43,485 bases of DNA from Streptomyces sp. (lineage in GTDB: Bacteria; Actinomycetota; Actinomycetes; Streptomycetales; Streptomycetaceae): contig NZ_JAPSIW010000005.1 in the NCBI RefSeq assembly GCF_031178505.1, positions 1 through 43,485 of the forward strand. The letters are read 5' to 3'. A program made the translations under genes and the position numbers. Below are positions 18,013-26,276 of the stretch, piece by piece; position 1 is the first letter of the stretch; each line of letters starts with the position of its first letter. The notes beneath the pieces are model-generated. The model saw only the letters and a program-made list of their open reading frames with translations. It had not been told where the DNA came from and did not search any database.

Positions 18013-19270
18013 CCCGATGGCCGTCAACGAGACGGTGATCGCACTGCTGCGCCCGAAGCCGAACATGGCCAGGGTCGCCGTCGACCCGCCGTATGTCCAG
18101 GCCGCCGCCGACGGACCGGACGGGATCGGAACGATCGCCTCGTACTGGACCGAGGTCCCTCTGCCCGCGACCGGCACGTGGAACACGCCGGGCAGGGGCG
18201 GCGCCCAGGCCGACCTTGTTCTGACAGCCCCGCAGGACCGGGCGCCGCTGCTGTTCACCGAGGTCGACAACTGCCACGAGACCGCGGAGCAGATCGCCGC
18301 CAAGCTGGAGAAGTACGGCCGCTTCTTCCGGCGGAAGGGGAAGGACACCGACGGCCGTGAGCGCCCGATGTGGCGCACCCGCTGGAGCGCTCCGGCCACC
18401 TGGGCCGCCGACGCGACGTCCCGCCCCTGCTGCTGGTGTTCAACCGGATCGGCGAGCGCAACCCCAACCGCACCTTCCCGTGCCTGATGGAGGTGACCCG
18501 TCACCTGTGGCAGGGGCAGCGGCGGAAGGGCTTCGACGTCTACGACGGATGTATCCCGATCATCGCGACCGGATTGAGGAACCTCAGCGAGCACGGCCCG
18601 ACCGGGCCGGTGTTCCTCCCCTTTGGCCGCGACCGCATGGAGCCTCTGTGGGAGGCGGTCGGCAACCCCCGCCGTGAGGCCGCCGAAGCTCGCGCCCGGA
18701 AAGAGACCGCGCGTGCTCAAAAGGAGTACCAGGCAAAGGTGGAGCGCGCGACGCAGGAGCAGGCGGCGAAGCAGGCAGCCGAACGGGAGGCGCGCCGTCC
18801 CGTGTGCGCCGGCTGCGGGGCGAAGTTCACCGACGAATGGTGGAGGACGGCTCAGGCGACGGACCGGGGCACCCCGAAGGACTCCCACCCGCACCTGTGC
18901 GACGGCTGCCAACACAAGGCCGCCGCCCTCGCGAGCGCAGTCCCCACGTCCAGCAGGCAGGAGGAGTACCAGGAGCCGCTCCCTGGATGGGCGGAGCGTC
19001 GGGAGTTCATGTGCTACCCCCGTCGTCCGCGCTGCACCGAATGGAGAGCGGCGTGTACCGACGAGCGGTGGCAGGCGGTGGAGCGCACCGGCTGGGGCAG
19101 CCTTCTCATGGAGGTCCGCCCGACGCTGTGCAGGTACTGCGACCAGCCGTACGTCACCGACGTCCAGCAAGTCTGGGCGGACGAGCCCCGGCACGAAGGG
19201 CGGGGCCAGGCCGTGCCAGAACAGAAGGCCGGCGGCACCTGGCTCTCCCCGCTTCCGCGGCTCAAGTCCG
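18013..19270 (+). pseudogene. Replication-relaxation family protein, 5'-truncated and frameshifted
   Basis: Frame 2 carries MAVNETVIALLRPKPNMARV, GIGTIASYWTEVPLPATGTW, QADLVLTAPQDRAPLLFTEV, DNCHETAEQIAAKLEKYGRF to MWRTRW. Near 18380-18415 it moves to frame 1 (VPPLLLVFNRIGERNPNRTF, VTRHLWQGQRRKGFDVYDGC). These are the conserved core strands of the replication-relaxation (Streptomyces mobile-element relaxase-like) family, which help transfer or replicate integrative elements. The C-terminal half (~18700-19150) is a charged coiled-coil (QEQAAKQAAEREARR) followed by zinc-ribbon-like pairs CAGC, CDGC and CRYC. The N-terminal third is missing. The frame stays open to 19458, but after ~19270 it reads through a terminator. 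Confidence 0.65.
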
Positions 19271-19278
19271 GACGGAGA

Positions 19279-19313
19279 CCACGGCCGGGCAGGTCCGTCC
19301 TGCCCGGCCGTGG
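19279..19313. terminator. Perfect 15-bp stem-loop, probable bidirectional terminator
   Basis: Left arm CCACGGCCGGGCAGG (19279-19293), five-base loop, right arm CCTGCCCGGCCGTGG (19299-19313). It sits four bases after the stop of the small minus-strand gene at 19317 and just past the relaxase coding homology on the plus strand, so it may serve convergent transcripts. There is no U-tract, as is usual for Streptomyces terminators. Confidence 0.75.
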
Positions 19314-19316
19314 CGG

Positions 19317-19503
19317 CTACTCCCAGGGTCGTGGTAGCGCGTGCCACAGGGCTCTGAGCCAGTCGGGCGGGTATTTGTCCACCAGCCGGTCGGTGATGGC
19401 ACGGGCGGCATCCTGGCCTATCGCGGCGGTCAAACCGGCACCCACGGCGGGCTGCTGAGGGGTCAGGCGGCTGGACGGGCGCGGGAACGTTGTCCCGGGT
19501 CAT
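19317..19503 (-). pseudogene. Small hypothetical protein, frameshifted
   Basis: ATG 19503 follows AAGGGAG and encodes MTRDNVPAPVQPP. The sensible continuation is in the next frame: RLTPQQPAVGAGLTAAIGQD, AARAITDRLVDKYPPDWLRA, LWHALPRPWE, stop. The distance from ATG to stop (187 bases) is not a multiple of three, confirming one frameshift near 19465. The terminator hairpin lies immediately beyond the stop. Its ATG overlaps the stop of the ORF upstream (TCATGA). No family recognised. Confidence 0.45.
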
Positions 19504-19796
19504 GATGCTGCTCCCTTGAGCAGGGGGATCGAGGACAGCGGCCACCTGTGGTGGTGTCGTCCGCGTGAGGGTGGTGCGCGCCTCGCGGTCGGCGGTCCTG
19601 CTGCGGCTCTCTGCCTGAGAGCGTCCCTGTGGGGTTTCGGCCCGGCCCGGGGGGTGTTCCGCGTAGCGGCGATCGGCGCGGATGTTGCCCCGGGCGTCTG
19701 GCGGGTGAACATCGGTACTGCCTCCGGCGTGAGTTCGACAGGGCGGGCGGGACAGTGACAGGGCTCAGGTGCTTGCGTCTCGTCCTCCTTGGGCAC
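19500..19796 (-). CDS. Hypothetical protein (98 aa), doubtful
   Basis: GTG 19796 opens VPKEDETQAPEPCHCPARPV ELTPEAVPMFTRQTPGATSA, which has coding-like composition. The second half turns Arg/Pro/His-rich and may be out of frame. Its TGA overlaps the ATG of the small gene at 19503, which suggests these two were once an operon. GGGAG lies 11 bases before the start. Low confidence that the full length is real. Confidence 0.3.
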   Translation of the reverse strand: MPKEDETQAPEPCHCPARPVELTPEAVPMFTRQTPGATSAPIAATRNTPRAGPKPHRDALRQRAAAGPPTARRAPPSRGRHHHRWPLSSIPLLKGAAS

Positions 19797-19873
19797 GGCT
19801 TCTTCACTCCCTGGAGCCGGAAGCCGGGACCCGGACAGCAGCGGCCGGGAAGAAAGATCCCCGGGGCACGACG

Positions 19874-19899
19874 AAGGCCCGGACGCGGGTCCGGGCCTT
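19874..19899. terminator. 11-bp stem-loop terminator
   Basis: AAGGCCCGGAC, a four-base GCGG loop, then GTCCGGGCCTT is a perfect inverted repeat. It lies 60 bases beyond the stop of the minus-strand gene at 19959 and fits that gene's terminator. Confidence 0.7.
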
Positions 19900-19958
19900 G
19901 CTCTGTCGAAAGGGGTCTAGCGTGTCGATTGCCAGTAAGGGAGTCGGTGACCTTCCGT

Positions 19959-20252
19959 CTACTCGCGCTCCTGCCGGGAGCGGTTGGCGACCCAGTCCGG
20001 ATCGCGTACGGGCGCCGTCGGCTCTGTGGTGGTGGCCGGGGCGCGCATGATGCGCCAGCTGGTGCGCGGCGCGGTGACGACGTGGACCAGGACGACGACG
20101 GCCTGCCGCCCTGCGCCGCCCTGGACCCACGCCCCGGTGGAGTGGCGGACCTGGTCGGCCGCCCAGTCGCCCGCACGCTGCCAGGGGCGCAGCTGTCCGA
20201 GCAGATAGCCGGTCGCGAGCGCGGCGGCCGCGCTGACGACGACGGTCATCAT
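19959..20252 (-). CDS. Small membrane protein, 5' end replaced by IS5 sequence
   Basis: About 97 residues. It has an N-terminal hydrophobic helix (MMTVVVSAAAALATGYLLGQ), then LRPWQRAGDWAADQVRHSTG, a second hydrophobic stretch (RQAVVVLVHVVTAPRTSW) and a polar tail. I have seen this layout in small Streptomyces proteins linked to integrative elements, but I know no function. Upstream the frame runs without a stop into the first codons of an IS5 transposase (GRPRVEDRQVI|LMMTVVV), with the junction near 20257. The original start and promoter are probably gone; no Shine-Dalgarno precedes ATG 20252 or 20249. Confidence 0.5.
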   Translation of the reverse strand: MMTVVVSAAAALATGYLLGQLRPWQRAGDWAADQVRHSTGAWVQGGAGRQAVVVLVHVVTAPRTSWRIMRAPATTTEPTAPVRDPDWVANRSRQERE

Positions 20253-20406
20253 CAGGATGACCTGCCGGTCCTCCACTCGCGGACGGCCTGTCGCGGCCCG
20301 CGGTATGAGTGGAGCGAGCAACTCCCACTCCCGGTCGGTGAGTTCATGGCGGCGTATCGCCCCACCATGATCCACCAACTAGATGGTTTTTGAAGACGGA
20401 CCCTAG
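20253..20406 (-). mobile_element. IS5-family element, left-end remnant with terminal repeat
   Basis: The minus strand starts at CTAG (20403-20406) with GGGTCCGTCTTCAAAAACC, the usual end of IS1647/IS112-like IS5 elements that insert at CTAG. It then encodes VDHGGAIRRHELTDREWELL and APLIPRAATGRPRVEDRQVI, the transposase N-terminus. The remaining ~700 bp of the element are missing; sequence switches to the small membrane protein gene. Confidence 0.7.
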
Positions 20407-20783
20407 TCGCGCGCCTGCAGCCCACCTTCGATGAGACAGATCAGCGTGACCGTCATCGGCCTTGCCCGGCCCGCGCCCAGCTTGGGAACGCCGAGCTCCC
20501 GGATAAGGCGGCCCGCCCGTTCTCGACGTCGCGGGGGGACGGCCTTGCCGAGCGCGAGCACGGCCAGGACGTCACTGGACGTCCCGCGTCCCACGTGCGT
20601 GTCCTCGCTATACAGCGCGCTTCGGAACAACCGGACGGAGTGGGCGGCCCTGCTCTTCCCGCATTTGAAGCGGTCTCCCGATGGCACAACCGTGACTCTG
20701 GTTTCAAGAGGGCGGTTCAGGTCGTTGTGATCAGATGTGGTCACTGTCTGCGGAACGGTCTCCTTCGCACACTTCTCCCGCAT
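20407..20783 (-). CDS. Hypothetical protein, 3' end at IS5 junction
   Basis: ATG 20783 is preceded by TGAGGAG, a good ribosome site. The C-terminal half has strong third-position G/C (SSDVLAVLALGKAVPPRRRE, RAGRLIRELGVPKLGAGRAR, PMTVTLICLIEGG), suggesting genuine coding. The N-terminal half is less biased. The stop TAG (20403-20405) lies within the CTAG at the IS5 end, so the protein may have been cut there. No family recognised. Confidence 0.4.
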
Positions 20784-20925
20784 AGGCTCCTCAAGCGGAC
20801 GGGTTGTTCCATATCCCCTGTCCGGTGTTTTAGCTGCTCAAGGGATGTTTCCTGTCAGGCTGGACGGCCATGTGCAACAGCCGGTGCGAGGGGAGCGCCC
20901 TACCGAACTGGAGGGGGAAATCCAC

Positions 20926-21225
20926 ATGCCTGACGTCGATCTCGGACTTGCGACCGACTGGGACGAGGGCGAGACCCACGGCCGCGTCAAGCTGGTGCCG
21001 AACCGGGCCTACCCCGGCTCACCGAAGAAGGACGTGGCGATCACCTCGCCGCACAGCGTCGAGATCGAGCTGAACTCGGACTTCTCCAGCTCGCAGGAAG
21101 CGGACAAGGTCTACTTCACCACGCACTACGGCAGCACGAAGAAGGTCATCGCCGTGCTCGATTCCAACGGCAACCTGAGCATCGCCGGGAAGCTCCTCAC
21201 GGACCAGAAGAACCTGCAGTTCTAG
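20926..21225 (+). CDS. Small acidic hypothetical protein (99 aa)
   Basis: ATG 20926 follows GGAGGGGGAAA, a strong ribosome site. The product has a beta-rich pattern: MPDVDLGLATDWDEGETHGR, VKLVPNRAYPGSPKKDVAIT, SPHSVEIELNSDFSSSQEAD, KVYFTTHYGSTKKVIAVLDS, NGNLSIAGKLLTDQKNLQF. It has no signal peptide, no cysteines and a hydrophilic surface. The ending (DSNGNLSIAGKL) resembles the tail of phage or head-fibre beta-prism proteins, but this is weak. Codon use fits Streptomyces. It stands alone between decayed segments. I recall similar small proteins in Streptomyces without known role. Confidence 0.75.
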   Translation: MPDVDLGLATDWDEGETHGRVKLVPNRAYPGSPKKDVAITSPHSVEIELNSDFSSSQEADKVYFTTHYGSTKKVIAVLDSNGNLSIAGKLLTDQKNLQF

Positions 21226-21369
21226 TTTTCGTTCCGACGGCGCGCAACGGCCGGGCAGCACGGCGGTGATGCCGTGCAGTCCGGCCTGCTCGCGCTTGAG
21301 GGGTACGGCTTCGAGGAGCCGGCCCCGCCGACCCCCGTGCACGGGGGTCGGCGGACACGACGGAGTCAC

Positions 21370-21850
21370 TCAGTTGAGAGCGGTCCGCTGGCTGCGCAGA
21401 CCGAACGGGTTGGTCTCCATCCGCTCCAGGATGACCAGGTCTCGGACTGTCCGATCAGCGTGTACCGGCCGTGCGAGGCGGGCCTGCTGCCCGGCCCGTG
21501 CGTCCCCATCCCCTCCAGGCGGGCGCGGTGCTGCACCACGAACGCCTCCAGGCGCTCGATGTACCCCTCGCGTTTCTCGGCGACGTGCCGCGCTCAGAGC
21601 GACGTCCAGGAAGTCACCGCCGTCCGCGTTCTACGGCCGCCAGGATGTCCTTCGCCTCCAGCGGCGGCACCGAGACCGGGGCCGGGACGGGATCTTTTAC
21701 CGGAGTCTCCTGCGGGGTGGGGGAGGCGGGTTGCTGGAGGTGGACGAGCAGCATGGCGCTGGAGGCGGCGCGCCCGTGCTGCATCCGGGCGCTGGTATCG
21801 GCGACGCGCAGAGGTAGAGGGCGACGTCGCGGACGCCGGTGAAGCAACCG
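21370..21850 (-). pseudogene. Hypothetical protein, multiply frameshifted
   Basis: Minus-strand pieces line up in order. They are MQHGRAASSAMLLVHLQQPA, VSVPPLEAKDILAAVERGRR, then after a shift REKREGYIERLEAFVVQHRA and RLEGMGTHGPGS, then after another shift DLVILERMETNPFGLRSQRT ALN and a stop at 21370. Each has good codon bias and the C-terminus is helical. It appears to be a formerly complete Streptomyces protein of unknown function. The further upstream piece RFKDGCFTGVRDVALYLCAS (~21800-21860) may be its N-terminus. Confidence 0.45.
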
Positions 21851-21983
21851 TCCTTGAAACGCCCGCCAGAAGTGTCCGGGGCGGCTCTCGGAGCTCCAGG
21901 TGCAATCCCCGGCCACCACCCCGGCGTCCGAGGGACAGCGGGTGCAGGGGCCCAGTGTCTTAACGCCGTGGTACTCATCTCCC

Positions 21984-22418
21984 ATGAACCAGTTCCGCGA
22001 CTTCAACCTCAAGCTGCTCGTCATCGAGGAGCTCATGTACTGCCCCGAGCCGCTCCTCCCGGTCTACGACCTGCCCGCTCGGCTGGCCGAACAGGGGATC
22101 GGCGACCCCGCGTCCCATGTCCTGGAGAACAGCTTCCACACCGAGGTGCTGCCCGAGTCCCGGGCCCATTTCGAGGCCCTGGAGATCCCGGCGGAGCTGC
22201 TCGCCGACGTCGAAAAACTGTGCTTCGACGCCGGGGCGGAAGTCTTCCGGCACTGCGCTCCCGCCTGGGACGGCGAGGACGACCTGTTCGACGTTCGCTC
22301 GCTCGACGACCTCGCCCTGCTGCCCAACCTACAGGAGGTCACCTTCGTAGAGGACGGCGTTCTGGCCGTGCCGAACGCGGCCAAGATCTTCGCCGCGCGC
22401 GGCATCGACACCGAATGA
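21984..22418 (+). CDS. DUF6892-like protein
   Basis: A 144-aa soluble acidic protein: FRDFNLKLLVIEELMYCPEP at the N-terminus, AHFEALEIPAELLADVEKLC in the middle and CAPAWDGEDDLFDVRSLDDL then ALLPNLQEVTFVEDGVLAVP at the end. The FNLKLxVIxxLMY start and WDGEDDLFDVxSxxDLxxxPNL block match what I remember of the DUF6892 family, which is often found near polymorphic-toxin loci as a possible immunity-type protein. The role is inference. ATG 21984 has a poor ribosome site. It is an intact gene flanked by a decayed gene and an IS481 remnant. Confidence 0.75.
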   Translation: MNQFRDFNLKLLVIEELMYCPEPLLPVYDLPARLAEQGIGDPASHVLENSFHTEVLPESRAHFEALEIPAELLADVEKLCFDAGAEVFRHCAPAWDGEDDLFDVRSLDDLALLPNLQEVTFVEDGVLAVPNAAKIFAARGIDTE

Positions 22419-22639
22419 GCCCTGTCACTTCGGCAGCGCTGAATGAATCTCGAAGCCCAGCCCAGCCCCGCTACTCCGCGGGAGCCTGACTTCGTCATGC
22501 TGCTGAAGATCGGTGCCTGGACACGAATGTGCAGAACCTGGTGGATCTGCGGGGCCCCGCCACGGCCTTGAAGTGAGCCGCGTGGCCGGACGCGCGTCGT
22601 GCGGTCGGGAAGGGCGCTATGCCATGCCTGTTACGACCA

Positions 22640-23586
22640 CCGCGTCCCGATCGCGGACAACTGCTCCATCCGCTCTGGGGACAGTGTCGCGGTTCGGCTG
22701 CGCTGGTTCCCGATCCAGGCCCCAGTGGCCCGCTGCGTGGTCGAGGACCGCTGGCGGCTGCGGCGGGCCGCCGAACGCTTCCAGGTCTCACCCACCACGG
22801 CCAAGCGCTACCGGCAGTTCGGCGAAGCCGGGATGTCCGACCGTTCCTCCCGCCCGCCCACAAGCCCGCGCCGGACACCGACCCGCACCGAACGCCGGAT
22901 CATCAAGGTCCGGGTCCTGCGCAGATGGGGACCGGCCCGCATCGCACACCTGCTCGGCCTGGTGCCCTCCACCGTTCACCGAGTACTGACCCGCTACCGG
23001 CCGGCCCGCTACGAACGCGAACGGCCCGGCGAACTCGTGCATGTGGACATCAAGAAACTCGGCAACATCCCCCGACGGCGGCGGACACAAAGCCCTGGGC
23101 CGCCAGGCGGGCCGCAAGACCCGCAACAACGCCGGCTACAGCTACATCCACACCGCCGTCGAGGACCACTCCCGCCGCGCCTACAGCGAGATCCACACCG
23201 ACGAGAAGGAGAAGAGGGACACAGCGACCGGCTTCTGGCAGCGGGCCCACGCCTACTTCACCGACGCGGGCATCACCATCGAACGCGTCCTGACGGACAA
23301 CGGCAGCTGCCATCGCTCCCGCACCTGGCGCGATGTCCTGGCAGCGGCCGGGATCACTCACAAGCGGACCCGGCCCTACCGGCCCCAGACCAACGGCAGG
23401 GTCGAACGCCTCAACCGCGCCCTGCTCGACGAATCGGCCTACACCCGCCCCTACCAGTCAGAGCAGGAACGACGCGACGCCTTCCCGCACTGGCTGCACA
23501 CCTACAATCACCACCGTGGAGACATCCCGCTCGCAGGCAAACCACCCGCCAGTCGCGTCCCCAACCTCACAGGGCAATACAGCTAG
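22640..23586 (+). pseudogene. IS481-family transposase, frameshifted
   Basis: Frame 3 carries VARCVVEDRWRLRRAAERFQ, VSPTTAKRYRQFGEAGMSDR, VRVLRRWGPARIAHLLGLVP and ERPGELVHVDIKKLGNIP. Near 23070 the reading moves to frame 1: DGGGHKALGRQAGRKTRNNA, YIHTAVEDHSRRAYSEIHTD, ITIERVLTDNGSCHRSRTWR, RPYRPQTNGRVERLNRALLD. The DDE residues are present (HVDIKK, LTDNGS, the Glu in NGRVERLNR). The N-terminal HTH domain seems to lack about four residues (the usual TTAxRWADRYR is TTAKRYR). The single frameshift and poor 5' end make it inactive. Confidence 0.8.
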
Positions 23587-23781
23587 CCCGCGCGGTCCTT
23601 GAGGAAGACGCCCACCCGGTACCCCTGGTTGACCAGACGCAGCATCGCTCTTACCAATGGTGCTCCCGCTGCTGACCGTTGTGGCTTGTTGTATTCGAAC
23701 GAATACCTAGCGTGCTTGCCCGTGTGAATCAGGGGCAGTCCTTGAAGCGTTCCGAAGTCACATGGAAGGACGCTTGGTTAC

Positions 23782-24900
23782 ATGGCTCACCGCAAGGTGT
23801 ATCTCGCCGTCGGCCGGACCCGCACCCGGATCTACCGCTTCGACCCCATCGACGGTGACACCCGTGTCGTCGAGAACGTGCGGCCCTACGAGGCCGGCTA
23901 CACCGCCATGGGGGCGCAGTACCGCGGCGACGACACCGAGCCCCTGCTGCTGGCGGTGAGTCGCAACAAGCTCATCACCATCGACGTGGCGGCCGGCACT
24001 CTGAAGGAACACGTCATCGACGGGCTGCCCGACGGGCCCTGGTTCGACGGCGACATGGATCCCGACGGCAAGACTCTTTTCGCCGTCAGCAACCCCGGCA
24101 CACCCAGCTACGCCATCGACGTGGCAGTCGGCAAGGCCACCCCCCGCAACGCACCGGGAGGCGGCCGGTGGGACGACTTCGCCTACCACCCCACGAACGG
24201 GCGACTGTACTCAGTGGAGGGCGACAACGGCGACCTGCTGCTCATCGACCCGAGCCGCCAGCCCATGAAGACCGTCCTCAAGCAGGGTGTCTTCCCGCCC
24301 GCGCAAGCCAGCACCGCGGCAGGCTCCCGCAAGGCATACTCGGCCACCTTCTTCGACCAGGACGGCAACTTCTACGCCGTCGACTCCGCCGGCAACGTCA
24401 ACCACCTCGACCTGACCACGGAGACGATCCCCGACCACTCGCAGCGCATCGGACGGGGCAGGGTGCCCGTCGGCAACTTGGAGATCATGAACGGCGCCGG
24501 GAGCATCACCCCTCTGCCCGTCCCGCCCAGTTACGACGAGATCACCGTGACGAAGAAGTTCAACCGGACATGGGAGAACAGCGAGCCCCGGGGCCGGGTC
24601 TACAGCTTCGACCTCACGCTCACCGCCATTGGCAAGGACAGCGGCACGGCGGAGGACGTCAGGAAGTTCCGCATCTCCTTCGACCTGCCGACGGTCAAGG
24701 CCGCGAAAGCCGAAGCATCCGGCGTGGAGGTCATCGCCCAGGATGGCAAGGCATACCTGGACTCGGTGGGCGACCAGTTCCTCGCTGCCGGCACGTCCCG
24801 GCCCATCACCGTGCTGATCATCGTGCCGGGCGACCCGGCTCGCCTGCCCCAGGAATACCCCCTCGACGGCCTCAGGGCCACCCGTCTGCCCAGCCACTGA
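23782..24900 (+). CDS. Beta-propeller-like protein (DUF6923-type)
   Basis: A 372-aa protein without signal peptide. Residues 1-245 have repeating strand patterns ending in DP or DL turns (RIYRFDPIDGDTRVVENVRP, DGDMDPDGKTLFAVSNPGTP, DDFAYHPTNGRLYSVEGDNG, YSATFFDQDGNFYAVDSAGN), as in DUF6923-type beta propellers. Residues ~255-372 (SYDEITVTKKFNRTWENSEP, AGTSRPITVLIIVPGDPARL) look like a beta-sandwich domain. ATG 23782 has GGAAGGA about 12 bases upstream. The gene stands alone; the 190 bp before it contain no ORF and probably its promoter. DUF6923 proteins are usually secreted, so the missing signal peptide is odd. No catalytic motif seen. Confidence 0.8.
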   Translation: MAHRKVYLAVGRTRTRIYRFDPIDGDTRVVENVRPYEAGYTAMGAQYRGDDTEPLLLAVSRNKLITIDVAAGTLKEHVIDGLPDGPWFDGDMDPDGKTLFAVSNPGTPSYAIDVAVGKATPRNAPGGGRWDDFAYHPTNGRLYSVEGDNGDLLLIDPSRQPMKTVLKQGVFPPAQASTAAGSRKAYSATFFDQDGNFYAVDSAGNVNHLDLTTETIPDHSQRIGRGRVPVGNLEIMNGAGSITPLPVPPSYDEITVTKKFNRTWENSEPRGRVYSFDLTLTAIGKDSGTAEDVRKFRISFDLPTVKAAKAEASGVEVIAQDGKAYLDSVGDQFLAAGTSRPITVLIIVPGDPARLPQEYPLDGLRATRLPSH

Positions 24901-25227
24901 CACGACACCAGAGACACCTCCCCACAAGGCGCGCACCCACTGCGCAGGGCGGCGCCTCACTCGCGCGCAGCCGCCCCCTCGCAGTGGCCGGCGGCCACCG
25001 AAGCGGCGTCAACACCACCGGATCCGTAAGCGCGGACACCAGATCACCCACGGGCTGCCGAGCGCATCGCGTCGCAGCCGGTGCAAGCTGCCCCACCATG
25101 TGCCCGAGCCGCCATCTGTGCCCGCACCTGCGTCACACCGCCCGGACGGAGTGCGCCGCCCCAGTACACCCACACCGGTATGTCAACCCCGAACACCCGC
25201 CTCTCCAGTCCAGCCCCAGCTCAGCGC
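24901..25227. other. Intergenic region without recognised gene
   Basis: No ORF with ribosome site or convincing codon bias was found between the propeller gene and the hairpin upstream of the cupin gene. It probably contains the cupin promoter; I could not pick one reliably. Confidence 0.4.
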
Positions 25228-25275
25228 GCTGTGTGTATGGGTGCCGCGCCGAGCCGCGGCACCCATACACACAGC
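25228..25275 (+). promoter_or_regulatory. Perfect 21-bp-arm hairpin in the cupin 5' leader
   Basis: The arms at 25228-25248 and 25255-25275 are exact reverse complements around a six-base loop (CCGAGC). They contain TGTGTATGGGTGCC and GGCACCCATACACA. The structure ends 16 bases before the AAAGGAGG ribosome site of the cupin gene at 25307. A short CATACACAC copy recurs at 25282-25290, between hairpin and ribosome site. It may be an attenuator, a translation-control hairpin, an mRNA stabiliser or a long operator; the sequence alone does not decide. Confidence 0.7.
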
Positions 25276-25306
25276 GGCACACATACACACAAAGGAGGCC
25301 CCACTG

Positions 25307-26224
25307 ATGAGCCTGACCGCCGCCCAGACGCCCGCCGGACAACCGGAATACGGCGATGCACAGTACCCCTTCCACATCACCAAAGAAGAAGAACGGCAGC
25401 TGCGTATCAGGGGTGCCGAGGCCGCCCCGTCCCTCGTGATCGGGCAGGCCACGTCCTTCGACGAGTACGCCCGCCAGCTGATGATCCCCCCGGCCGTCAT
25501 GGACCTCGCGCGCAAGGCCGAGGACCTGCGCCTGTCGGCGTGGGAGATCGAGGCGATGCGCAAACACCTCGCCCCCGCCACCGCACCCGGCGAGAAGGTG
25601 GGACTGCTGCGCCAGATCATGGTGGAGAAGTACAACCACGACAAGACTCACCCGCCGTACATCCGCGTCGCCTGCACCGGCCGGGGCGACTACGACCACC
25701 TGGCCGCCGAACACGGGCACCTCCACCCCGACGACCACCCCAAGGGCGACATCGGCTCACCCGTAGTCCTGGAGATCTGGCCCGCCCAGCACTACTCGCC
25801 CATCCACTCCCACGGCCACACCACCGGCATCGTCTTCTGCCTCGCCGGCCAGCTCGACGTCATGGTCTACGAGCACCTCGACTGGGACGCACGCAAACTC
25901 GGCCTGCTGACCCTCACCCCCGGCCAGTGCGCCTGGCTGTCCAGGGACAACTACGCCGTGCACCGGGTGTACTGCCCGATGGACGGTGGCGGCGGCACCA
26001 CCGGCCCAGGCTACATGAACGCCTCCGCCGACTTCGGCGCCAGCTTCCACGTCTACCTCAACCCGGAGCAGACCGCCGTCGAGGACCAGGACGGTGACAG
26101 CTACAGCCGTGACGCCTTCAACTACATCGACGAGGAGTCCAAGGAGCAGAGCCCCTTCGCCACCGAGTCCGACCTCTCTTGGGCCATCCTGCGCCGGGTC
26201 CTGGCCAACACCCCACTGACCTGA
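25307..26224 (+). CDS. Cupin / cysteine dioxygenase-like metalloenzyme
   Basis: A 305-aa protein. ATG 25307 follows AAAGGAGG, an optimal ribosome site. The metal-binding cupin motif is SPIHSHGHTTGIVFCLAG (two His), and the third His is in DNYAVHRVYC. This gives the 3-His iron site of thiol dioxygenases (cysteine dioxygenase family), which oxidise a thiol to a sulfinate with O2 in the cytoplasm. A cysteine (VFCLAG) sits where animal CDO places its crosslinking Cys. The N-terminal ~120 residues form a helical extension beyond the usual ~200-residue enzyme (SFDEYARQLMIPPAVMDLAR, WEIEAMRKHLAPATAPGEKV). The C-terminus contains YLNPEQTAVEDQDGDSYSRD. The gene is monocistronic and led by the hairpin at 25228. 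The exact thiol substrate is not predictable. Confidence 0.8.
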   Translation: MSLTAAQTPAGQPEYGDAQYPFHITKEEERQLRIRGAEAAPSLVIGQATSFDEYARQLMIPPAVMDLARKAEDLRLSAWEIEAMRKHLAPATAPGEKVGLLRQIMVEKYNHDKTHPPYIRVACTGRGDYDHLAAEHGHLHPDDHPKGDIGSPVVLEIWPAQHYSPIHSHGHTTGIVFCLAGQLDVMVYEHLDWDARKLGLLTLTPGQCAWLSRDNYAVHRVYCPMDGGGGTTGPGYMNASADFGASFHVYLNPEQTAVEDQDGDSYSRDAFNYIDEESKEQSPFATESDLSWAILRRVLANTPLT

Positions 26225-26276
26225 GTCCAGCGAGGACGCCACCCCCCTCTGGCGCGGCTTCGCGGACGGAGAGGAT

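Noticed and set aside
17299-19545. A 748-codon minus-strand frame across the IS701/TnsA/relaxase debris
   Set aside because: It reads antisense to recognisable plus-strand relaxase and IS701 sequence, and in the wrong frame for TnsA; no motif of its own.
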